From Torulaspora globosa (Eukaryota > Ascomycota > Saccharomycetes > Saccharomycetales > Saccharomycetaceae), in NCBI RefSeq assembly GCF_014133895.1, contig NC_050732.1, positions 1 to 64,000 on the forward strand: a stretch of 64,000 nt of DNA, read 5' to 3'. The notes below the pieces were generated by a model. The model saw only the letters and a list, made by a program, of their open reading frames with translations. It did not search any database and was not told the origin of the DNA. The translations under genes were made by a program, and so were the position numbers. Shown one piece after another: positions 42,501 to 51,060 of the stretch. The first letter of the stretch is position 1. Every line of letters begins with the position of its first letter.

Positions 42501-43638
42501 ATGCCCCAGAGGATGCTCCAGTTCTTGTAACATCGCTGGCACCTTGGCCACTGGTAGACCCGGAAGGAACACTCGATGTTCCACTTGGCTTGGAAGACAC
42601 ACCAGAGGTTGCACCAGAGGATGGGCCACTTGGCTTAGATGATGCTCCAGAGGATGCACCAGAGGGTGGGCCACTTGGCTTGGAAGACACAGCAGAGGTT
42701 GCACCAGAGGATGGGCCGGTCGGCTTAGAAGATGAAATGGAAGATACACCAGTCCCTGTCAGCCTGCTGGCCGATTTGAGAACTGTCGATAGATCACTAG
42801 TCTTAGAAGCTGGTGCAGAGAACGAACTAGTCCTCGTTACACTACTGGCCGCCTGCGCACTGGTCGAGCCAGTCGAAGCACTCGATGTTGCACTTGCCTT
42901 AGATGATGCAATTGAAGATAGGGTGCTTGGGTTGCTCGACCTGGAACTTGCGATACCCGAAGTCTTTGAGGTACCAGAAGTAGAAGTTAAGGCGCTCGAG
43001 CCAGAAGCCCCTCCACATGGTTGACATTGTTTGGACCAGTAAAACTGTGGGAAGTCACTGTTAGCATTGTTGAAGTTGTCATGACCACAGCCAGTCATCA
43101 AATCGAAGCTAGTTGCACCCCAGATCCAAAAATCCCAAAAGGCAGCACAATCGCCTTGCATATATTCGTATTGAATTTGGAAGTTTGGCATCAACACCTT
43201 GCAAGGATCACTTGGATCAGGTTGACCGTAGACTTGGAAAGTAGCGACGTAGTCCGTTGGGTTGTCGATCAAGAAGACGTTCTCGTTCTTACCGTACAAT
43301 TGAACAGTACCCTGTGGACCTTGGACACCAATGATCTTCAGCGACCATAGGTACTTGAGATCAATGAATTCCTGACCTTGGACGCGAATGCTAACCTCGT
43401 ATGTGTTTGAGCCCATCCATTCAACAGACAACAAGTCCATGGAGTAAGGCATTATGTCCGATATCAGCGCATGCCAGTCAAAGTTGAGATCGGGACATTG
43501 AGGCCCAAAGTCTGAGCACTGCACATTCCTTCTTTGCAAGGAATCGGTTAACTGTGTATTTGGAACTGCCGCTGCTGCCGTTAAAGCAGACTTCAGCGAC
43601 AGGCCAAGAAGCAAAAGCTTCGTAAGCGAGTGAAACAT
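39556..43638 (-). CDS. FLO11-type cell-wall adhesin 1
   Basis: 1360 residues. A signal peptide (1-24) leads to a Flo11-type adhesion domain (about 36-210, with aromatic residues such as WHALISDIMPYSMDLLSVEW and cysteine pairs). A Ser/Gly/Pro-rich tandem-repeat stalk follows (about 300-870), then a second array of roughly 23-residue units with TVTTTSNGKET and VYTT. A hydrophobic C-terminus for GPI anchoring ends in AALLLAVPLLFL. The stalk should be heavily O-mannosylated, and the protein linked to the cell wall to mediate homotypic cell-cell or surface adhesion. TATAAAAG (reverse of 43718-43725) lies about 80 bases upstream. Its closest relative in the window is the next gene, with near-identical ends. 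Repeat number is likely to vary between strains. Confidence 0.92.
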   Translation of the reverse strand: MFHSLTKLLLLGLSLKSALTAAAAVPNTQLTDSLQRRNVQCSDFGPQCPDLNFDWHALISDIMPYSMDLLSVEWMGSNTYEVSIRVQGQEFIDLKYLWSLKIIGVQGPQGTVQLYGKNENVFLIDNPTDYVATFQVYGQPDPSDPCKVLMPNFQIQYEYMQGDCAAFWDFWIWGATSFDLMTGCGHDNFNNANSDFPQFYWSKQCQPCGGASGSSALTSTSGTSKTSGIASSRSSNPSTLSSIASSKASATSSASTGSTSAQAASSVTRTSSFSAPASKTSDLSTVLKSASRLTGTGVSSISSSKPTGPSSGATSAVSSKPSGPPSGASSGASSKPSGPSSGATSGVSSKPSGTSSVPSGSTSGQGASDVTRTGASSGASSKPTGPSSGATSGVSSKPSGSSSGATSGASSKPSGTSSVPSGSTSGQGASDVTRTAASSGASSTPSGSSSGATSGASSKPSGTSSVPSGSTSGQGASDVTRTGASSGASSTPSGTSSGATSAVSSKPSGTSSGATSGASSKPSGTSSVPSGSTSGQGASDVTRTGASSGASSKPTGPSSGATSGVSSKPSGSSSGATSGASSKPSGTSSVPSGSTSGQGASDVTRTGASSGASSKPTGPSSGATSGVSSKPSGSSSGATSGASSKPSGTSSVPSGSTSGQGASDVTRTAASSGASSTPSGSSSGATSGASSKPSGTSSVPSGSTSGQGASDVTRTAASSGASSTPSGSSSDATSGVSSKPSGSSSGATSGASSKPSGTSSVPSGSTSGQGASDVTRTAASSGASSTPSGSSSGASSGASSTPSGPSSGATSAVSSKPSGTSSGATSGASSKPSGTSSVPSGSTSGQGASDVTRTGASSAPSSASSSPSRASSYSFSTVTTTKDGVTTVYTTTCPISESKSSGSTETPSTVTTITTTISGVTTVYATTCPLTEMPVTGKTLTATTAATTSNGKGLSYTTEAPVNTVEFSSTISTVTTTSSGKPIVYTTQVPVNKNGAVSTDSTVTTTSNGKEIVYITEVSASQTGGTSTVSTVTTTSNGKQIIYTTSVPVTGASAASTVSTVTTTSNGKETVYTTNVPASQTGAASTVTTVTTTSNGKETVYTTNVPASQTGGGSTVSTVTTTSNGVTTVYTTTCPLSEVSATGGPSTVTTVTTTSNGKETAHTTSVPVTEASAASTVSTVTTTSNGKETAYTTNVPVTEANAASTVSTVTTTSNGKETAHTTSVPVTEASAASTVSTVTTTSNGKETAYTTNVPVTEANAASTVSTVTTTSNGRETAYTTSVPVTEANAASAAVTTNQNAGTAPTAGTAESTTTLAPSGVQSTTGTQQTAAASLQPYKGAAKKLSVNAAALLLAVPLLFL
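41060..42740 (-). repeat. Intragenic tandem repeats of adhesin 1
   Basis: About ten irregular copies of a unit of roughly 110-230 bases, each containing the words encoding SGTSSVPSGSTSGQGASDVTRT and SSGATSG, alternate with shorter Ser/Gly/Pro units. Many copies are identical over more than 60 bases, which favours slippage and unequal recombination. Confidence 0.85.
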
Positions 43639-43725
43639 GTCGGAGTAAACCTAACTCAGTTTTTGACGATCTTCCGGTTGCATTGCCAAAACAAACGTCT
43701 CTACATCAAAGACTTTGCTTTTATA

Positions 43726-45696
43726 ATTCTAGCTCCAACTTCCCGTTGTTCCGCCTATCAGAGGCCACTTTCTGTGATCTATGCTTACGACGATCTCGGT
43801 CTGAGTTCTAACGACCGAAGCCTTCGAGGCTCCTGATCTAGTAATATGCATGCTGGAGTTCGTCGCAATGTGGCGTCACTACGTATAACACCGTTAGCAG
43901 TTCTGAACATCGGCGCAGTTGACCTGCCTGCTGAGTAACGGACTGCCTCTTTACAGCATCTTTCCATTGTTATCCTTCCAAGCTTCCATGAAATACAATT
44001 TCCTCTTTCGGTTGCTGGCAGAAAACGTAAAAATTTGCCTGCAACCAAGGGACCGGAAAATTCGGTGCCTCCCGGCCTCGAAGTTCGCACATCTCACCCA
44101 CGCCATCGCGGGGCCCCCTCGGCCCTGCTGGAAAGACATCGGATACTGGTTTCTCCTCCTTAATTCTGCATTATTTGGCGAGGCAAAGATCAGCGTATAT
44201 CTTTGTCGAGCCCATTCCAACCTTCCCTTCCTCCGGCTCATCTAAGGCTGCAAACAAAATCGTGCAGCCAGCGAGCGACTGCTTCGCCCACTTCAGAGCA
44301 CTGCTTCTATGGTTCTGTATAGTTCTGCAGATCTGTGTTCGGTAGGCTTCTGCGAGCTTTCCCACAGGACGAGATTCCAGGCACGCTAAAGCCTAAAAAG
44401 GCAAGCTCCCACCTTGCCTGCAAAATTGCCTTTCTCGGCAATTGCCTAGAAAAATGGAAGCTTATTTGGAAAAAGAAAAGCAGCTCGTTGAAGCAATGCT
44501 CCAGGCACAATAGGATCGCGGGTATATCCGATGATCGCTGTGATGATCGGCTCCATGGAAGCTCAGCTAGCCTGTTGTCCGTATAGCCTTTGTTGTATGA
44601 CTCGTTGACAAAAAGTGCGAAGGAGCAGTAATAAGCAACGTTTGGCAACACGCTGCTTCTTGTTCGGGAAAGTTGAAAGAAAGGAAGAGTCTAAGGTCTC
44701 GGCATGGCCAGCAATTCACTCAGTAACTTCACAAATGTGATCTTGTGGACGCCAATACCCTCATTGGGCCAACATGTGTCATGAAGCGCATTCGGTGCGG
44801 TAGATCTGCGTAGATGACGAAATGGAGAGCCAAGACAGTGCCCAGATTACCCAATCTGTCGCTGGCGGCCATATCTCTTAGACTCCGGGCAGAGGGGGGC
44901 TCGCGGTTGTTCGTGTGCGACTCTCATCGTTCCTTCTGCCTCAGACGGGCGTTTACGAGCACGTCCACCCCACAGGGAGGATACAGGGCTCTTCCATAGC
45001 AACTCAAGAGTCAGCTCTTGGAATTTCCTCCGGCAGCTTGCCTCCGCATTCTTCCTCATGTTTTGATTTCTGGACCTTCATCATGCTAACGTGCTTCTCA
45101 CCGTAAATGCTGTCGCACCCAACAACTCCAATGACGACACAGACAATCGCGGGGCAAGTGTCTTGTCCTAAGTAACCGAAAGCAGCTACGCCATTTTGGC
45201 GGTCGATCAGTGGAACCTACCGTACCTACCGTCTTACGCCGTATTGCATCCGATGAGCTTGTCGGCAGGGCTACCAATGAGCGGACGTTGTGTTCTGTTT
45301 TGAAACCGCGACCATTAAAAGAGCTTTCTATCTTTGATTTGAACTGCTTGTAAGGCTTTCAGCGGTTAAAAAGTGATTAGAACTTAATGCTGGCGGTATG
45401 ACACGCCAGATGTGAATGCGCGCCTGGGGTAGTGCTCCGAAAAACGTTCAATCAACTGTCATCTGTAATGTTCACAAGCGAAGGGCTGTTCAGCGACTTT
45501 AAAAGCTATGCAGCTGTTAAGGTCAACGGCAGCCATTGCACCACTCCAAAAAAGCCAAAGAAGTTTAGCAGGTTGTATATTAAGCCAGATGCGACCAAAG
45601 CAAGCATCGGCTGCAACAGAAAAGCCAGGTTGAGAAAGCTATTTATAACATATTTAACGAACGAAATAACCGATTGTTGTTAGAGGTTGTAGGGTA
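43726..45696. other. Intergenic between the two adhesin genes
   Basis: About 2 kb, the upstream region of adhesin 1. No supported gene. A long promoter is common for FLO11-type genes. Open frames on both strands lack motifs. Confidence 0.5.
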
Positions 45697-48600
45697 TCAT
45701 AGGAAGATCAATGGTAGACCGAGAAGCAAACCAGTTGCACCAAAATTCAACTTGCTACCGGCGCCTTCGTACGACGAGAATGATGCGGTAGTAGTTTCTT
45801 GTGGGTGAGCCACTGAGGCTGTCGAATGGACAGCTCCGCTAGCGCCACCAGCAGCAGGCTGCTCAGTTTGAGAGGCTGGAGCTTCAGCTTCAGTAGTGTA
45901 GACGGTCTCCTGGCCGTTAGAAGTCGTAGTCACGGTGCTGACCGTAGAGGCAGCGCCAGTCTGGCTGGCTGGGACCTCAGTAGTGTAGATGACCTCCTGG
46001 CCATTAGAGGTGGTAGTCACGGTGCTGACAGTAGATGCACTGCCAGTCTGGCTGGCTGGGACGTTCGTAGTGTACACCGTCTCCTTGCCGTTAGAAGTCG
46101 TCGTCACAGTAGTGACCGTAGAGGCAGCGCCAGTCTGGCTGGCTGGGACGTTCGTGGTGTAGACGATCTGTCTGCCGTTCGAAGTCGTGGTGACGGTGCT
46201 GACAGTGGATGCAGCGTTAGCTTCAGTGACGGGAACGTTGGTGGTGTAGGCCGTCTCCTTACCGTTAGAAGTCGTGGTGACGGTGCTGACAGTGGATGCA
46301 GCGCTAGCTTCAGTGACGGGAACGCTCGTAGTGTGGGCCGTCTCCTTGCCGTTAGAAGTCGTGGTGACCGTGCTGACAGTAGAGGCAGTGATAGCTTCAG
46401 TGACGGGAACGTTGGTGGTGTAGATCGTCTCCTTACCGTTAGAAGTCGTTATCGCGGTGCTGACAGTAGAGGCAGCCCCAGCCGTGGTGACTGGAACTTC
46501 AGTTGTGTAGATGGTTTCTTTGCCGTTAGAAGTCGTAGTCACGGTGCTGATGATCAATTGTTTTTCGACGGTAGAGGCAACACTGGTCTCAGTCAAAGGA
46601 CAAATAGTCGTGTAAACCGAAGTGACCCCGTTGGAGGTCGTCGTCACGGTGCTGGTGATAGATGTACTGCCAGTCTGGCTGGCTGGGACTTCAGTGGTAT
46701 AGATAATCTCCTTGCCGTTAGAAGTCGTGGTCACAGTGGTGGCTGTCGAGGGCTTTCCTGTGGCTGACACTTCGCTTAGAGGGCAAGTGGTCGTGTAAAC
46801 AGTAGTAACGCCGTTTGAAGTGGTTGTTACCGTGCTCACGGTTGATGACCTCTCCGCAGAAGTGACACAGACCCCGGTCACAGGACAAGTAGTCGTGTAG
46901 ACAGATGTCGAACCGCTCTCGGTGGTCGTCTTACTGCACAAAGTGTAGCTTGTGCCTGAGCATGGGCCGCTTGGTGCCGAAGTTGATGCAGAAGATGGGG
47001 AAGAGGTGACACAGACTCCAGTCACAGGACAAGTAGTCGTGTAGACAGATGTCGAACCGCTCTCGGTGGTCGTCTTGCTGCACAAAGTGTAGCTTGTGCC
47101 TGAGCATGGACCGCTTGGTGCCGAAGTTGATGCAGAAGATGGACCAGATGGAGCAGAAGATGGGGAAGAGGTGACACAGACTCCAGTCACAGGACAAGTA
47201 GTCGTGTAGACAGTTGTCGAACCGCTCTCGGTGGTCGTCTTACTGCACAACGTGTAGCTTGTGCCTGAGCATGGACCAGATGGTGCAGAAGATGGTGCAG
47301 AAGATGGACCAGATGGAACAGAAGATGGACCAGATGGAGCAGAAGATGGTGCAGAAGATGGACCAGATGGAGCAGATGGAGCAGAAGATGGGGAAGAGGT
47401 GACACACACTCCAGTCACAGGACAAGTAGTCGTGTAGACAGTTGTCGAACCGCTCTCCGTGGTCGTCTTGCTGCACAAAGTGTAGCTTGTGCCTGAGCAT
47501 GGGCCAGATGGTGCAGAAGATGGCGCAGAAGATGGACCAGATGGAACAGAAGATGGACCAGATGGAGCAGAAGATGGTGCAGAAGATGGACCAGATGGAG
47601 CAGATGGAGCAGAAGATGGGGAAGAGGTGACACACACTCCAGTCACAGGACAAGTAGTCGTGTAGACAGTTGTCGAACCGCTCTCCGTGGTCGTCTTGCT
47701 GCACAAGGTGTAGCTTGTGCCTGAGCATGGGCCAGATGGTGCAGAAGATGGCGCAGAAGATGGACCAGATGGAACAGAAGATGGACCAGATGGAGCAGAA
47801 GATGGTGCAGAAGATGGACCAGATGGAGCAGATGGAGCAGAAGATGGACCAGATGGAGCAGATGGAGCAGAAGATGGGGAAGAGGTGACACACACTCCAG
47901 TCACAGGACAAGTAGTCGTGTAGACAGTTGTCGAACCGCTCTCCGTGGTCGTCTTACTGCACAAGGTGTAGCTTGTGCCTGAGCATGGGCCAGATGGTGC
48001 AGAAGATGGACCAGATGGACCAGATGGAACAGAAGATGGACCAGATGGAACAGATGGAGCAGAAGATGGGGAAGAGGTGACACACACTCCAGTCACAGGA
48101 CAAGTAGTCGTGTAGACAGTTGTCGAACCGCTCTCCGTGGTCGTCTTGCTGCACAAAGTGTAGCTTGTGCCTGAGCATGGAGCGCTTGGTGCCGAAGTTG
48201 ATGCAGAAGATGGACCAGATGGAGCAGAAGATGGGGAAGAGGTGACACACACTCCAGTCACAGGACAAGTAGTCGTGTAGACAGTTGTCGAACCGCTCTC
48301 GGTGGTCGTCTTACTGCACAAGGTGTAGCTTGTGCCTGAGCATGGGCCAGATGGTGCAGAAGATGGCGCAGAAGATGGACCAGATGGAACAGAAGATGGA
48401 CCAGATGGAACAGATGGAGCAGAAGATGGGGAAGAGGTGACACAGACCCCAGTCACAGGACAAGTAGTCGTGTAGACAGTTGTCGAACCGCTCTCCGTGG
48501 TCGTCTTGCTGCACAAAGTGTAGCTTGTGCCTGAGCATGGGCCAGATGGTGCAGAAGATGGACCAGATGGACCAGATGGAACAGAAGATGGACCAGATGG

Positions 48601-50970
48601 AACAGATGGAACAGAAGATGGACCAGATGGAACAGATGGAGCAGAAGATGGGGAAGAGGTGACACACACTCCAGTCACAGGACAAGTAGTCGTGTAGACA
48701 GTTGTCGAACCGCTCTTCGTGGTCGTCTTACTGCACAAGGTGTAGCTTGTGCCTGAGCATGGGCCAGATGGTGCAGAAGATGGCGCAGAAGATGGACCAG
48801 ATGGAACAGAAGATGGACCAGATGGAGCAGAAGATGGTGCAGAAGATGGACCAGATGGAGCAGATGGAGCAGAAGATGGACCAGATGGAGCAGATGGAGC
48901 AGAAGATGGGGAAGAGGTGACACACACTCCAGTCACAGGACAAGTAGTCGTGTAGACAGTTGTCGAACCGCTCTCCGTGGTCGTCTTACTGCACAAGGTG
49001 TAGCTTGTGCCTGAGCATGGGCCAGATGGTGCAGAAGATGGCGCAGAAGATGGACCAGATGGAACAGAAGATGGACCAGATGGAGCAGAAGATGGTGCAG
49101 AAGATGGACCAGATGGAGCAGATGGAGCAGAAGATGGGGAAGAGGTGACACACACTCCAGTCACAGGACAAGTAGTCGTGTAGACAGTTGTCGAACCGCT
49201 CTCCGTGGTCGTCTTGCTGCACAAAGTGTAGCTTGTGCCTGAGCATGGGCCAGATGGTGCAGAAGATGGACCAGATGGAACAGAAGATGGACCAGATGGA
49301 ACAGAAGATGGACCAGATGGAACAGAAGATGGACCAGATGGACCAGAAGATGGTGCAGAAGATGGTGCAGAAGATGGACCAGATGGAGCAGAAGATGGGG
49401 AAGAGGTGACACACACTCCAGTCACAGGACAAGTAGTCGTGTAGACAGTTGTCGAACCGCTCTCCGTGGTCGTCTTGCTGCACAAAGTGTAGCTTGTGCC
49501 TGAGCATGGACCGCTTGGCTTAGAAGATGGTGCAGAAGATGGACCGCTTGGCTTAGAAGATGGAGCTGAAGATGGACCGCTTGGCTTAGAAGATGGAGCT
49601 GAAGATGATGCTGAAGATGGAGCTGAAGATGGACCGCTTGGCTTAGAAGATGGTGCTGAAGATGGACCGCTTGGCTTAGAAGATGGAGCTGAAGATGGAC
49701 CGCTTGGCTTAGAAGATGGAGCTGAAGATGGTGCAGAAGATGGAGCTGAAGATGGAGCTGAAGATGATGCAGAAGATGGACCGCTTGGCTTAGAAGATGG
49801 TGCAGAAGATTGAGCCGAAGATGATCCCCTTGGTGCTGAGGATGGTGCAGAGGATAGTCCGCTTGGTTTTGGAGCTGAGGAGGATGCAGATGATGGTCCA
49901 CTTGGAGCAGGAGACGAGCCTGTGGTTGTAACAACACTGGCCCCCTGAGCAGTGGTTGAACTTGAGAAAATGCTCGACGCCCCATGTGGTGCCGAAGATG
50001 GAGCAGAGGATGTAGAAGTTAAAGTGGTTGAAGTTCCGGAGGTGCTTGAAGTCTCGAGGTGTCTTGTACAAGTTCTCGAAGTGCTGGATGTCTCGAAATG
50101 TTTCGTACAAGTCTCCGAAGTGCTCGAAGTAGAGCTTGAGCTGCTCGAGGTAGAGGTTGAAGTGCTCGAAGTAGAGCTTGAGCTGCTCGAGGTAGAGGTT
50201 GAAGTGCTCGAGGTAGAGGTTGAAGTGCTCGAGGTTTTTGAGGTACTAGAAGTAGAAGTTGAGCTGCTCGAGGTAGAGCTTGAGCTGCTCGAAGTCTTGG
50301 AGGTACTCGTAGTGGAGCTGGAGATGCTTGAAGTCGAAGCCGCTCCACATGGTTGGCACTCTTTAGACCAGTAAAGCTGTGGGAAATCGCTGTTAGCATT
50401 GTTGTTGTTGTCATGGTCACAACCAGTCATCAAATCGAAACTAGTTGCACCCCAGTGCCAGGAGCTGGCATATTGGGCTGCATCACCTTGACAGTATTCG
50501 TATTGAATCTGGAAGTTTGGCAGCAATACCTTGCAGGAATCATTAGGATCAGGTTGACCGTAGACTTGGAAAGTAGCAGTATAGTCCGTTGGGCTATCGA
50601 TCAAGTAAGTGTTTTCGTTCTTACCGTACAATTGAACAGTGCCCTGTGGACCTTGGACACCAATGATCTTTAGAGACCATAGGTACTTTAGACAAATTTG
50701 TTCCTGACCTTTCACATGGATAGTAACCTGATAAGTGTTGGACCCGACCCATTCAACAGACAGCAAGTCCATGGAGTAGTACATTATACCCACGTTGTCC
50801 TCGTGCCAGTGGAAGTTGAGGCCGGGACATACAGGCCCAAAGTCAGTGCACTGCAAATTTCTTCTTTGCAAGGAATCGGTTAACTGAAAATCCGGGACTG
50901 CTGCTGCTGCAGTCAAGGTCGACTTCAGCGACAGACCAAGAAGCAATAGCTTCGTAAGCGAGTGGAACAT
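45697..50970 (-). CDS. FLO11-type cell-wall adhesin 2
   Basis: 1757 residues with the same plan as adhesin 1. It has a near-identical signal peptide and a Flo11 domain with the same cysteine and tryptophan pattern, then a Ser/Thr-rich stretch. A long array of 13 cysteine-bearing repeats follows (PCSGTSYTLCSKTTTESG, then VYTTTCPVTGVCVTS) separated by Ser-Ala-Pro-Gly spacers. Then come units with TVTTTSNGKET shared with adhesin 1, and a GPI-type C-terminus (LLLGLPLIFL). TATATAAAAG (reverse of about 51050-51060) lies about 85 bases upstream. It is a tandem paralogue that has diverged mainly in the repeat arrays. Cell adhesion or flocculation is inferred from the family. Confidence 0.92.
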   Translation of the reverse strand: MFHSLTKLLLLGLSLKSTLTAAAAVPDFQLTDSLQRRNLQCTDFGPVCPGLNFHWHEDNVGIMYYSMDLLSVEWVGSNTYQVTIHVKGQEQICLKYLWSLKIIGVQGPQGTVQLYGKNENTYLIDSPTDYTATFQVYGQPDPNDSCKVLLPNFQIQYEYCQGDAAQYASSWHWGATSFDLMTGCDHDNNNNANSDFPQLYWSKECQPCGAASTSSISSSTTSTSKTSSSSSSTSSSSTSTSSTSKTSSTSTSTSSTSTSTSSSSSSTSSTSTSTSSSSSSTSSTSETCTKHFETSSTSRTCTRHLETSSTSGTSTTLTSTSSAPSSAPHGASSIFSSSTTAQGASVVTTTGSSPAPSGPSSASSSAPKPSGLSSAPSSAPRGSSSAQSSAPSSKPSGPSSASSSAPSSAPSSAPSSAPSSKPSGPSSAPSSKPSGPSSAPSSKPSGPSSAPSSASSSAPSSKPSGPSSAPSSKPSGPSSAPSSKPSGPCSGTSYTLCSKTTTESGSTTVYTTTCPVTGVCVTSSPSSAPSGPSSAPSSAPSSGPSGPSSVPSGPSSVPSGPSSVPSGPSSAPSGPCSGTSYTLCSKTTTESGSTTVYTTTCPVTGVCVTSSPSSAPSAPSGPSSAPSSAPSGPSSVPSGPSSAPSSAPSGPCSGTSYTLCSKTTTESGSTTVYTTTCPVTGVCVTSSPSSAPSAPSGPSSAPSAPSGPSSAPSSAPSGPSSVPSGPSSAPSSAPSGPCSGTSYTLCSKTTTKSGSTTVYTTTCPVTGVCVTSSPSSAPSVPSGPSSVPSVPSGPSSVPSGPSGPSSAPSGPCSGTSYTLCSKTTTESGSTTVYTTTCPVTGVCVTSSPSSAPSVPSGPSSVPSGPSSAPSSAPSGPCSGTSYTLCSKTTTESGSTTVYTTTCPVTGVCVTSSPSSAPSGPSSASTSAPSAPCSGTSYTLCSKTTTESGSTTVYTTTCPVTGVCVTSSPSSAPSVPSGPSSVPSGPSGPSSAPSGPCSGTSYTLCSKTTTESGSTTVYTTTCPVTGVCVTSSPSSAPSAPSGPSSAPSAPSGPSSAPSSAPSGPSSVPSGPSSAPSSAPSGPCSGTSYTLCSKTTTESGSTTVYTTTCPVTGVCVTSSPSSAPSAPSGPSSAPSSAPSGPSSVPSGPSSAPSSAPSGPCSGTSYTLCSKTTTESGSTTVYTTTCPVTGVCVTSSPSSAPSAPSGPSSAPSSAPSGPSSVPSGPSSAPSSAPSGPCSGTSYTLCSKTTTESGSTTVYTTTCPVTGVCVTSSPSSAPSGPSSASTSAPSGPCSGTSYTLCSKTTTESGSTSVYTTTCPVTGVCVTSSPSSASTSAPSGPCSGTSYTLCSKTTTESGSTSVYTTTCPVTGVCVTSAERSSTVSTVTTTSNGVTTVYTTTCPLSEVSATGKPSTATTVTTTSNGKEIIYTTEVPASQTGSTSITSTVTTTSNGVTSVYTTICPLTETSVASTVEKQLIISTVTTTSNGKETIYTTEVPVTTAGAASTVSTAITTSNGKETIYTTNVPVTEAITASTVSTVTTTSNGKETAHTTSVPVTEASAASTVSTVTTTSNGKETAYTTNVPVTEANAASTVSTVTTTSNGRQIVYTTNVPASQTGAASTVTTVTTTSNGKETVYTTNVPASQTGSASTVSTVTTTSNGQEVIYTTEVPASQTGAASTVSTVTTTSNGQETVYTTEAEAPASQTEQPAAGGASGAVHSTASVAHPQETTTASFSSYEGAGSKLNFGATGLLLGLPLIFL
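46850..49520 (-). repeat. Thirteen-copy cysteine repeat array of adhesin 2
   Basis: Thirteen near-identical blocks of about 110 bases (each with TGCCTGAGCATGG and CACAGGACAAGTAGTCGTGTAGACA on the + strand) are separated by spacers of 30-150 bases built from 9-15 base Ser/Pro/Ala/Gly units. Each block encodes four cysteines. Confidence 0.9.
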
Positions 50971-51060
50971 TTTAGAGCAAGTGTGACCCTGGTTTTTGGT
51001 AGTTTATTGATTGAGAATTATTATTGGAATTCAGGTACTTGGCAGCCTCCTTTTATATAT

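Noticed and set aside
41084..43024. Long antisense open frames (425, 206 and 623 codons) across the adhesin 1 repeats
   Set aside because: They are shadows of a Ser/Gly/Pro repeat with period divisible by three; the composition is repetitive and lacks independent start, domain or promoter evidence.
46931..50110. Many overlapping frames on both strands inside the adhesin 2 repeats
   Set aside because: Same cause: repeat periodicity keeps several frames open. Only the 1757-codon frame has a signal peptide, adhesion domain and GPI end.
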